Below, in pieces: positions 24,719 through 36,128 of a stretch of 64,000 nucleotides of DNA; position 1 is the stretch's first letter; each line of letters starts with the position of its first letter. The stretch is from Apostichopus japonicus. Its lineage: Eukaryota > Echinodermata > Holothuroidea > Aspidochirotida > Stichopodidae. Below the pieces are notes generated by a model. The model had not been told where the DNA came from. It did no database searches and saw nothing but the letters and a program-made list of their open reading frames with translations. The stretch is taken from the NCBI RefSeq assembly GCF_037975245.1, contig NC_092582.1, positions 19,680,577 through 19,744,576 on the forward strand, in the 5' to 3' direction. The position numbers and the translations under genes were made by a program.

Positions 24719-25164
24719 CCCCATTGACTTACACACTAAATCACAAAAGTAATGTGGTCTCTAAGTCTAGATAGAAGTTTTCACTAGCTGAACGCTACCC
24801 ATCACCGGATAGCTGACAAGTTGGCCTTTCATGGCACCATCAATTTTCCGTATCATGACCGTGAAAATTTTTTGCTATCCGAGCCGGAAGTTTTCGTCAC
24901 TTGTAAACAAACCTCTTCACTCAGTGGTAAACAAATTTCCTACGCTGCTCCTGGGAAGCCTAAAGGGGTCTAAAATTGCCTCAATTGACCCAATTTTTTC
25001 ACCACGTGTACTTCCATTCATGCTCTTCAACATGAAAGCCACAAAAAACTAGATTATGATTGATAACAGGTCACAAAAGATGTTCTCCTGCTGCTTTTTG
25101 GCACTTTTCCTGAAGGAGAACAATCGAGCGGATTGATATAGACTCTAATAGGAGTATGCCACCT
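24719..25164 (+). repeat. 446-bp direct repeat, copy 1
   Basis: Nearly identical to 26932-27377: the same length with only about three mismatches (e.g. AGCTGAACG/AGCTTAACG, CCACGTG/CCACATG). The unit has no TG...CA ends and no flanking target duplication, so it is not an obvious LTR. No protein family is recognised in it. The high identity means that the duplication is recent. Confidence 0.92.
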
Positions 25165-26931
25165 TAAGTGAGAGTTGAATTTTTTTTTTTTTTCCAAAAT
25201 GATACTTTTCATAGTCGTCACAATATAAACCATTACAGAATTATATGCAATTATCATTTTAGGTCCATAAAGATGTATTTTCAGAGATTTCAGTATGCAC
25301 GGTGCAGTGTGTAAATACACATATGAGCAATACTGTGTAAGCAGTAACCAGGTCTATGTCTGCAACAACACTTCCAGTCACCAATTTTGATAAGCTTGAC
25401 CAATTTGGGTGCATCTATGATTCTTGCAGGTATTATTGGTATCCCTGATCACAATCCACTTGGTCTGGCTTGCCCTACCTGCAGAAACATCATCCATAGA
25501 AGGGTTAGCGGTGAGGGCTTTTTCGTCTCTGGCTCTGAAAAGTGATGAAAACTACTTTTGTTTAGCTCAGCAGATTCCTCACAAACTGACCCACAGGACA
25601 TACCCCAATGTATTCCTGAACTGTTTGGAACATGTTAAACTGATATTGCATGTCACTCCAGTGCAACTGTTAAGTTACTAAGAATAAAAGAAGAGAATTG
25701 AAGGTGTTCTTTGCCAAAACTGGATCATCGGGATTTGTAAACAACAGCCTCACTGTAACAGTATTACAGCAGTCAAAGGAAAGCTTACTGGAATGCTATC
25801 TAGATACACTGTTCACCTCAATAGCATATCCAGTCCATTTAAAGGTTTGTGCATAGGTTGTTACAATGTATTAAAGACAGTTATAAGAGAAGAGAGGTGG
25901 ATAGGGGGGCATATTTCATGATAAAACATTCAAATTTGTTGCTCGGCAGAGAACAACAACGTCAAATTACCTTATTCTCCATTGGTTGCAAGCACTGGTT
26001 CCTATAGTTACTACAGTAGATCTCCCATGGAAGCATCAGGATATCTCTTTCTGCTGTCAGAGTTGTTTGGGATTTGTTGTTACCTCATCTAACCAGTTGA
26101 GTCCATTGATACCGCACCCATTCAAAGTATATCGCTGTGCATGCTGAGGACTTAGCACATCAACTTTCTCTGAAATTGACAAAACAACAGAAAACTAATG
26201 AGGAATGAATAGGCTCAAAAACCCCTTGATGCACATTGGCAGAAGCAGAATATGCATACCTTTGTGGATTATTTGCTAAATAAGACTCAAAACATTCTCT
26301 GTGCAAGGTATTAGCCCTCAGCAGCCACTCCACTTAGGATACAGACCTCATACAACATTGTGCTACAGCTGTTGTAGACTTGGTCTATGATACTAACGTA
26401 GCGCCATTATGAACCTGAGGCCTAGGCCTAAGCTAACAACATTAGGGGTATTTCATGCATTGAAACTGAGTTTTTGTCCTTAGTTAAACACCAGGTACTT
26501 CCAGCTTTAGCAAAAATAACCTAAAGTATGATTACCATGTAATTTAGGTGCCCACAGATGTCGAATTTCACTGAACTTAGTCGTTCACGTCACACACACT
26601 GCAGGCTTTTTGGTCTGATTCTGAAGGATTTTGAATTTCGTGCATTTGGCACCTACTTAGCAGATTCAAGGCAGGAATCATACTACGGAAGCTTTGGTAG
26701 GTCAAGGCTTAATGACCCAATAGTTTATTGGGGAGGAAAACTGGTTAGAAATGCTCAGAAGGCTGTTCTAGTCTAATGTATGGACACGCACATGCTCTTT
26801 GTGGTACTTTAAGGCTGTAATACTAATTTATGCGTAAAAATCACCCAAGCGTGAAATTTTCTGACGTTTGCTTGAAAACCATTTTTACACACCATAGCAA
26901 CTACTTTGATCCAAAATTGGGACTTCTATTT
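25165..26931. other. Stretch between the 446-bp direct repeats
   Basis: About 1.77 kb with no gene that I can support. Near 25405-25680 a frame reads CPTCRNIIHRRV after a possible acceptor TTCTTGCAG. It is too short and too shifted to name. Confidence 0.35.
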
Positions 26932-27377
26932 CCCCATTGACTTACACACTAAATCACAAAAGTAATGTGGTCTCTAAGTCTAGATAGAAGTTTTCACTAG
27001 CTTAACGCTACCCATCACCGGATAGCTGACAAGTTGGCCTTTCATGGCACCATCAATTTTCCGTACCATGACCGTGAAAATTTTTTGCTATCCGAGCCGG
27101 AAGTTTTCGTCACTTGTAAACAAACCTCTTCACTCAGTGGTAAACAAATTTCCTACGCTGCTCCTGGGAAGCCTAAAGGGGTCTAAAATTGCCTCAATTG
27201 ACCCAATTTTTTCACCACATGTACTTCCATTCATGCTCTTCAACATGAAAGCCACAAAAAACTAGATTATGATTGATAACAGGTCACAAAAGATGTTCTC
27301 CTGCTGCTTTTTGGCACTTTTCCTGAAGGAGAACAATCGAGCGGATTGATATAGACTCTAATAGGAGTATGCCACCT
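26932..27377 (+). repeat. 446-bp direct repeat, copy 2
   Basis: Partner of 24719-25164. It ends at GCCACCT, six bases before a CAGTGGCGTAGCC hAT-type end at 27383. That suggests that the right border of this copy was set by, or lies at, a transposon boundary. Confidence 0.92.
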
Positions 27378-27400
27378 GGAAACAGTGGCGTAGCCGGGGG

Positions 27401-28372
27401 CGAGTTTTTTTATGCAGGTAGGTTCGTACCATTGTGTATATTGAAAGCCAATCACAGCCAAGTTCATTTTGACGTCATCAAATATGCACGTGTCACTCGC
27501 TCTAAAGCAGTAAGATTTGTAAACAATGTCGATCTGATGCTGTATGAGCATTGTGAGTTCGAATCTCACATCTGCCGAAAATTTTTGTTGTTGTCATTAG
27601 CTCGTTTTTATCTTTTATTTTCTCCCAAACCAAGCATTTTTTTGTTCAGAAATCTTTTTCATTTCTTCGCATTTTTATAACTTCCCAAGTGCAACCTTTA
27701 CTGTGAACTCAATACAAATACAGTATTGTCTTCAACACATCACATACAACAAGAAAAAATGTTCCTCCGATTCTTTCTTAGATAAATGCTAGATCTTTTG
27801 TAATGTGTGTCACTGAAGCTGTGAAGGCAAAACTTAGAATAATGATTATTAGGCCTAACCTAGTAGCCTTTTAATGATACAATTTGTAGGTCTGTTATTA
27901 TTTCAATTCTCAATGACTTTCTAAGTAATAATACTTTGTGTCAACTGCAAATTTCGCAAAACCACTCCCTGAACAATTCGTATGCACAAAGATACGTTAA
28001 GAAGATCACTAAGATAGGAAATTTGTGGCAAAGAATTCTTACCAGGTTTCCAAAATTTTGGAACGAACACAGATTTCATATTAAAAAACTAAAAATGTAG
28101 TCGGTGTATGGCTAAAGCTAAAGGAATAGCTTCGCTAGAGATTACTGCAGCATTGTTGTTGCATCAGGCTAGCACGTCAGGTTGAACTTATCGACTTTAA
28201 ATATTAAGTGTTTCATGCTCAGGCTAGCACGTCAGGTTGAACTTATCGACTTTAAATATTAAGTGTTTCATGCTTTCCTTGTCATATTTGATGACGTCAA
28301 AATAAACTTGGCTGTGATTGGCTATTCAATATACACAATAGTACGAACCTACCTGCATAAAAAAAAACTCGC
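27401..28372. mobile_element. Nested 972-bp MITE with Mutator-like target duplication, inside a hAT fragment
   Basis: The left end reads CGAGTTTTTTTATGCAGGTA and the right end is its inverted counterpart (TACCTGCAT, A tract, ACTCGC). The inverted match continues for about 100 bp, to GATGACGTCAAA near 28295. Flanks are TAGCCGGGGG at 27391-27400 and 28373-28382, a 9-10 bp duplication as in Mutator-type elements. The duplicated flank is itself part of a hAT-type end (CAGTGGCGTAGCCGGGG from 27383) whose remainder resumes at 28373. A 55-bp tandem duplication lies inside. Confidence 0.8.
28165..28274 (+). repeat. 55-bp perfect tandem duplication
   Basis: The unit from CAGGCTAGCACG to TTTCATGCT is present twice, at 28165-28219 and 28220-28274, with no visible mismatch. 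It is a very recent slippage or replication product. Confidence 0.93.
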
Positions 28373-29379
28373 TAGCCGGGGGGGGGGGGGCGTGGGGGCG
28401 ACAGCCCCCATGAAAGCTTGTCGCCCCAGTCGCCCTCCCACTGGGATTTTGGGTGTCGAAAAAAAGTACATGTGCGAAAAAATATATATCATTGGTCTGA
28501 ATGGTCTCGATTCTCCTTGATGAACACTCATTAACGACCCTTCGACCGCTGACCGGCAGTAGGCTAATGTTGCTGAAAAACCGGCTGTGACATAACGCAT
28601 AGGCCGGGTTTTCACTTCTGGGACGTACCCTGATGCTCTTAAAATCGCTCAAAAACCAAATGTTCAAGAGAGACAATACTATCGCTGAGAATCAGTCTAT
28701 CAGCCTAATAATGTTTCACACGCAATCTTCGATCATATCAGTTTGACATATAGTTCGGTCATTCATTATGTTACTTGGCTGAAAGCCCAGTCAATCTTTC
28801 CTTTTTTTCCACGAGCAATTTGCAGATTTGTCGAAAAATGTCAATGCCGGTGTCAAAATCACAATTTTGTGGTATGACTCCCAGGACGGCAAGTCGAGAA
28901 ACTCACATGCAGTCGCGGCGAATAGCTTCCTTCGCCTATAGTATGTCCGGGGACATTTTGGGGCATCGTTCCTATAGGCCTATATCTGAGGCTCTGGGGT
29001 CATTCCTTGACCTACTTGGTGCAATATAATGTGCCCATTTCGAAGTAAATTTATTCACAGATTGTTAGTTGTCATGGGTTTGAAAAAATGAAGGGTATTC
29101 TATCCTGAAACAAAGGGGAAAATGGGGCTGGGGTTGCCAGTTCGCCGCATCATTTGTCAACTTGCACTGGGCTCAAATGTTGATGTCAATTGGAGTCACT
29201 AATAACAGAAATAATCCACCAACAATAAAGGCCGCATGAAGTTTATTGCAGATTTCCTGAGTGACGAATTTGTAATTCTCTCCCGAAATCACGAAACTAG
29301 ATGGCTGCTATCAAGACTGGCATATGCCATCTCCAGCGATCTGGCAGATATTGAAATCTGATTTTTTTTTTTCGTACGC

Positions 29380-29480
29380 TGCTCGCCAACTGATGGTGGC
29401 GCTCCGCTTAGATAGTTGCGGCCGGAATCAATAACGTCCCCCCCCCCCCCCCACGTTTCAAATCGGATTGACGCCCCTGC
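29380..29480 (-). mobile_element. hAT MITE fragment, left end on the minus strand
   Basis: On the minus strand it reads CAGGGGCGTCAATCCG from 29480, then a G tract, then text matching the interior of the 3693-3996 MITE (AACTATCTAAGCGGAGCGCC). The other end is not found, so it is truncated. Confidence 0.65.
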
Positions 29481-29599
29481 TTACAAGGCTTGGAACTTAA
29501 AATGACTATTAAACTTCACAGAAATCAATAGGGTCCTTGCATGCAATAAAGGTGAATCCAATACTAAACATGAAGTAAACCCAGGCTTTAATAATTTAG

Positions 29600-29815
29600 G
29601 TATCGTGTTTACAAGGTTTCCAAATTGTGACCTCTAGTAAACTCAAATGACCTTTGACCTTTGCAGAAAACGTTTTTTTTTAAACTAAGGTGCATCCATA
29701 TTCCCAATATGAATGTATATCATCGTTGCTTTTAAAGTTATCGTGTGTACAAGGTTGTCAGACTTTCACCTCTGTTGACCTCAAATGACCTTCGACCTCC
29801 CCATAAGGAATATGG
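29600..29815 (+). repeat. Two-unit repeat carrying DR1 nuclear-receptor-type sites
   Basis: Two related units about 138 bp apart both contain TATCGTGT-TACAAGGTT and then TGACCTC...AAATGACCT-TGACCT. The first holds TGACCTTTGACCT (29648-29660), a perfect DR1 on the reverse strand (AGGTCA, one base, AGGTCA). The second (29786-29798) has one spacer change and one half-site change. Related text occurs near 8480-8660 and 41500-41670. Binding is not shown. Confidence 0.6.
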
Positions 29816-31668
29816 ATGTTCTACTTAAAAAATAATCTTCGTAGTACATATTAAAGTCATCGAAGCTTTCCTCAATACACCCTCGTTACATGACTACTAT
29901 GGTGTATGTTATTATCCCGGGTGGGGTCGGGGGTGTCACGAGACACCCATAAACTTCGAGATTATTTTAATCTCATCTCTACAGGCGGTGTACGGGAATG
30001 AGATATTGCACTCTATCGACCACTAAAATTTCTGCCCAACCACACCCCTATTTCTATATTTCCATTATTTCACCAAAGCCAAACTTATCATATTAGTTTC
30101 CAAGAAAACCTTTACTTTGATGACCATTGCATCGTTCCGCGAATATTGATTGGGGCCGGGGCGGCGCAGCGGGGCGGAAGCGAACGATGAAAAGGCAGAT
30201 TCTCATAAAGGCCTACAACAAGACCTCCGTGATGGACCATGCACCCATCTATGTATGAAACTGATCGATAGCTCAGGGGCATGAGAAACTTAAAACCTGT
30301 CATAAAACTTATCTTAAACACCAAAGTAGGTTGAGCGATTAAAATAAGAATACACTTTAATTTGCTATAATGTTATAGCCGATAACTTGATGGCAGCCAA
30401 TTATGTTCCTCAAGTACTAAAATACCTTAAGAATGAAGTTCACAACCTTGGCTAATGAAATTTCAAATTCAAATGATGAAGAGAAGAACATTTTAATTTT
30501 CTCATGAAATTTAATACTGGTGTGAAATGTGTCTCAGTTGGGAATATTTTGTTGTTGTTAGAATCCAAAACGAATGTAATTATTAATTTGTAAACACTTA
30601 CTAGTCCTACTGTTTATTTGGGGAATCAAAACAAGGAACATAATTTAACTTAATAAATTGTAATGGATCCTTAATAACATACTTTTCATGCTATTCTGTG
30701 TTAAAATCGTGTAGCAATCAGCTGGTCTAGTCAAGTTTTAGTCCAATTAATGAATTAAAACATAAAAGATTTCATTTGCTTTTTTCATGTGGTGTCATTT
30801 GAACGTTCGAACATGACGTTTTTTAGGTCTAAACAGGAATTTTGACAATGTCTAGATACGAAGTGTTTCACGCTTTAATAGCATATTTTTATCAACAACT
30901 TCAGCAGGCTAATAAACAAACTGCATTGTAAATCAGATCCTACTATAAACCTAATATTAACATGAATATATCTTGCTGTTTGTCTTTGTTGCATGATAGT
31001 GCAGCTTGAGAACACTATGTCAATCTTGACAACACTATGTCAATGTATGCACTAGTCACGTCTTTGTTGTTAAAAAATATACACTGCAGATTAATCAAAA
31101 TATTGTTTTTCATTGCTTTCTGTCCCGGTTTATCCATTTGACAGTGTCACACTTACAAAAAATATATATTTGACATAAATTGGCTTACTAGGCTCTGGCA
31201 AAAGGTTTTTAAGATGATGATAATGCCTTCAAGATTCTTGTTAGCCCCGGACCAAGTTGGTGATCTACGACAACATGCTATTCCTTCATGCTCGAGTCTC
31301 CTTCACTGGCTATCGTGTCCTTAAGTGTACTTATTCGAGATCCAGGTGAGAAGAATAGGCGACCCCGAGAATCAGATGAGGGAGGGGGTAGCCACAGATG
31401 GCACATGTACCCGTTGTTTGATGGAAATCCTGATTAGTACCAATATTCATACATTACAAGTGACACTTCTTCCATTTCTTGTATTTAAAAGTGCCATTTT
31501 GTTGAACAGACACATAGGCAGAATTTTACCAATATATTTAATGTTATCACTTGTTTATAACAGTTTGCTGTCATTATTAAAAAGTCTGATATCATTTTTG
31601 TTTGCATGGTTTCTTCATGTCGAGACCCTTATCGCACGTATAGGGTGTGGTTAAATGAAAGTGTTGTT
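29816..31668. other. Gene-free stretch before duplication copy B
   Basis: No gene or mobile element is recognised. A short direct repeat, CAACACTATGTCAAT, occurs twice near 31013-31045. Low-complexity A/T text dominates. Confidence 0.4.
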
Positions 31669-33864
31669 GTATGTATAGTATCTTGTCCGTCAGCTTAACA
31701 GTTTAACTTTACGAAAGATATAGGTGCATCGGAGAAGGGGAAGGGGAGAGGACTTGCAATGGAGAGGATCCCCGCTGCTCAAAATTGACTCACTAAAGAA
31801 CAAATAACTAAATTTCCTTTCAAGTTATTTCATATTCTATCTTTTATTTATCCGAAAGAAGCTTTGAACAATTAGGCCAACATTTTAACGTATGGATATA
31901 AAGAGGCCTAAGTCTAGCGAGTTATACTAAAAATCAAACTGTATTATTGATCGAACATATCTTACTGACGATTTCGCCTTTTGTTTTTCTTTCGATCGTA
32001 GATATCAATGAATCAACGATTACGCGATACTTGATCTTAGTTTGGACTAACGAAAAACCAAAGACCTCAATTGCGTTTCGAGCGCAGGAAAGCCACGATC
32101 TTAGCAAAAATTTGTTGAATCATTTCGTATACGATATACAGGTACAAGTCGCCCCAAACTACACCACTTGTCACTCCAGCCGCATGATGTATGCAAATGC
32201 AAATTTTACAGGCAGTTATAACATGTGTGCAACTGACAAACTTTAATGACATGTCCAAATACATTTTAAAGTAAACCGTATATTGAGTATTATATAAACT
32301 AAAATAAAAACAAGTCGTGCATTATCAACTTTACTGTAATTGGATTTTAATATCTAATCGCATCAAGAAAACAATCAAGCATACCCCAAACAGTTGCTTA
32401 AAGCTATAATACACAATTGCAGTTAAATGTGTACTCTTCTTCGTCTACTGACTAAATATCGATTCGTTTAGGAAGCTTTCTGAGAGGGCTCTTGGTTTTC
32501 TAATGAGAACGCTGGTGAGTCTATTAAACGAGATTACGATGTTAAATACTAATATGTTAATCTCTCTTCTTTCGTCTCAACCCTTTATAGCTTTCGATTA
32601 TGTGTACGGTATGATAATTGGCCTTATGTGGATACAGGGCAGCTTCTTCTTGCCTGTTACAGGGAAATTCCGGATTCTAATGATCCTTTACGTTTAGAGC
32701 TCTTTATGATTCTACACCAAAAATTGATTCAATTTTCTCCAATTTAGATTTTTTTATGCAAAAGTGAAGTGCAAGGCTTCAGCTTTATTAAATCTTTCAA
32801 AACTTCGAATCTTACAATCCTAAGTTAAAAGACGAGATAAGCTGATCAAGCAACTGTACTTGCAAATCAAATTATAAGTTCTAGTTTGGATAAAGGTAGT
32901 GAACAAGTTTATTGCTTGCTTACTTAACATACATATTTACATACACCCACACAAGCGCACACACAAACACACTATATAGGGCCCACAAACATACATCCAA
33001 CCTAGATTCATACATATATACATAGTCCTACATACAGATACATAGCCGGCAAGGAGTTTGTGACTTGTGTTTGTCCAGCGGGAGATGTTCCAAATATGAT
33101 GGTTGGTAGAACTGATGGAATAATGGTGCAATGTCTTTGTCAACCTAATCATTCGATTTTAAACAGAGAGCCTGTGGTTGTCATTACGGCTTTCATGTCA
33201 TCATTCGTAATATACCAACCTGCGAAAAACATGAGGAAGAAAACATAATAAGCTGATTGTTATAACAACAACAAAAGATTTCACGCCTAACTAGGTAATG
33301 ACACTTAACACACAAAGATGCATACAATACACATATCGCCCAAATGTGGCCATGTAAACATGTTATTAACCGCACAGAAACAAAAACAAAACAAAAACAC
33401 AAGAAAAACTTCTATTATGGTCAGCTTAATTATCTTTAAACATATATCGGTCTCGTGAACGGGCGGTCTTAGAATTCACAGAATTGTCAGCAGTGAATGT
33501 GATAAGTAAGTTGTATTAAATTAGAAACCTTGAAGGGTAAACGGAAACAAAAGATTCACAATCTTTCGAAACATAACATTGCTATTAACTTTAAATATTT
33601 TATTTTCGTTTACGTTCATGCATAAATCTTATAAATCGATACTCAAATAATTGTATTAAATATATGTGATCATATCTTTATGATGTTCTGTTCTTTCACA
33701 AATCTTACCATTATGTACAGTGCTTTCAATCTTATATTCATTGCCGTCTTGCGGAACCAACTGTAGAAATCTTGCATTGTCAGGTATCGGTTTATCTCCC
33801 GTATATACGGTTTCTTCAAATGGCTATATATATAAATTTCAAGATCAGTTTTTCAATATCAATT

Positions 33865-33867
<3 letters not shown>

Positions 33868-33908
<41 letters not shown>

Positions 33909-33944
33909 TATAAATATATATAAATATATATATATATGTATATG

Positions 33945-34028
<84 letters not shown>

Positions 34029-34168
34029 TAATACTTTATTATATATACATACTTTATTACGGATCAGTACGCCCGACGATCGCTGTACAACTACTTGTAT
34101 ATATATATCATGCTCTACTTCAATTTTGAGCCCTCTTACCGTTGATAGTATTTTAGCTATATTATATA

Positions 34169-34220
<52 letters not shown>
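33868..34220. repeat. Interrupted (TA)n/(TG)n arrays, copy B
   Basis: Two TA-rich blocks (about 33868-34025 and 34165-34218) flank about 140 bp of unique text around ACGGATCAGTACGCCCGACG. Copy A has a single continuous array here, so the unique text was either inserted in B or lost in A. Confidence 0.9.
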
Positions 34221-34222
<2 letters not shown>

Positions 34223-34339
34223 CAAACAAAACGGAAATAAATGGTCCATTATAATTAATTGATAACAATGATGGGTATTATTATTTCAAGATATAATCAT
34301 ATCCCCGGAAAGAATTTTTGATCTTTGACACAGGCACTG

Positions 34340-34840
34340 CTAGTTTATATTTATAAGCTTAAGTAAACGATGGTAAATAATGTGATACTGTTTATTGAAA
34401 GTACAAAATATTACTTTTGAAGTTCTGTGATTCTGGGACAACGATAATAGTATCGGTTAATTCCTTTCGACAAATAACAAAGTTAAGAATGTATAATATT
34501 TTCAGAGTTCTTAATAAATGGATTGTAACGATTGTTTAATTACCCAAAGGACCAAGTCGTTGTCCTTCTTTGCTGCTAAGCAACAAGTTTGCTGATCCGT
34601 CGGAACCAGAATCACAACCTGGCTATTGGTTGGACTTCTTGTAGGTTCGTATTTGTACATTGTGAAAGAGGCTTGATATTAAAGAGAGACAAGAGAAATA
34701 CATATTCATTGATTACATGTTGAAGCAGCGTTTTTCTCTATTTAGTAAACAGTGCAAAAACTCCCAGCATCGACAGGATGATATTAAATATATGATATAG
34801 GCTATATATGTGTTCATAATTTTCCAACTCATTACGATTT

Positions 34841-34874
<34 letters not shown>

Positions 34875-36052
34875 TTTCATTGTATTACATTTTGTACTTT
34901 TCATTTGACTACGAAGTATTGCTGACGAAGGTCACAGGGGGACCGAAAATTCCAATATATTTTCCAAAACGTTACTCCTTATTTGTCAATTATGAGTCAT
35001 ATCTTATTTCTCTGGTTTTCTCTAATAATATCTTCTTTTGGTTTAAACATTGATTTTCGTTATATTATAATATAGTTTAATCAGTTGTATCCCGAAGGAG
35101 TGGAGAAAGTCAGGTTGCCAAAGAAACGACTCTTCCAATGTTAATATTGACTGTTACAACAATATTAATGTAATGCGGGCCACCTCTATTTCTCAATTAA
35201 TTTACAAATACTACTATCGTAATATTTCTAATGTCCCAACCGCCTTAAAGAAATGGAATATAAGTTTAAGGGAGCTAACAGACAGTGACTCGAGTCGCAT
35301 ATTTAGCATGCCTCGGTTCACTGTGTCCGAATTTAAGCTTACAGTATTTCCAATTTAATTTCTTACATAGAATCACTGCAACCAATAAACTCCTTACCTT
35401 GATGATAAAGTAAATTCTAGTTTATGCTCCTTTTGTAACGTCGAAGTGTAAAGTTTAGAACACCTCTTTTGGGAGTGTCGCTTAACCGATTTTTTTAAAA
35501 TTAATTTTAGACGTAGAAATGCGTTTTCTAGAGAAATAGTTCTTCTTCTCAGAACAAGACATTTTTTTTTTTGGGGGGGGGGGGCTAGGGTACAGGTGCT
35601 TTACACCCGTACCTATTTCTTATTCTTCACATGAAGTATTTTATATATGATTGCAGACTAAACAGTCGCGTACCAGATATAAATGAGTTTTTCTTTAAGT
35701 TCAAGTTTGCAATTAGTATCGAACGTTTTAATAATTTGAGATTGTCTATAGATCTAGGAAAAACCGTGTTAACTTCTCTGACTTGCTACAAGCTTTTGCT
35801 CCATGCCAAGGTCTATTCCAGTAATGTTTAAACGATTTGTTATCCATATACCCAAATGATATGCTTGTCATCGGCTCCGGTTATCAGTCGTGCTTGTGTT
35901 TCTGTCAGAACACTGCAAGGTGCAGGTGAACTATAATTGTAAATATGCGAATCATTGTATCTGTTACTTAAGAATCAAATATTGTATGCAATCTGAATAA
36001 ACGGAGGAAATATATATATATAAACATATACACATATATATATACATATATA

Positions 36053-36128
<76 letters not shown>

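Noticed and set aside
24719-27377. LTR retrotransposon with 446-bp LTRs
   Set aside because: No TG...CA ends, no primer-binding or polypurine site, no target duplication and no gag-pol between the repeats.
28326-28676. Pro/Gly-rich minus-strand frames
   Set aside because: They arise from the G tract and hAT MITE text at 28373-28440.
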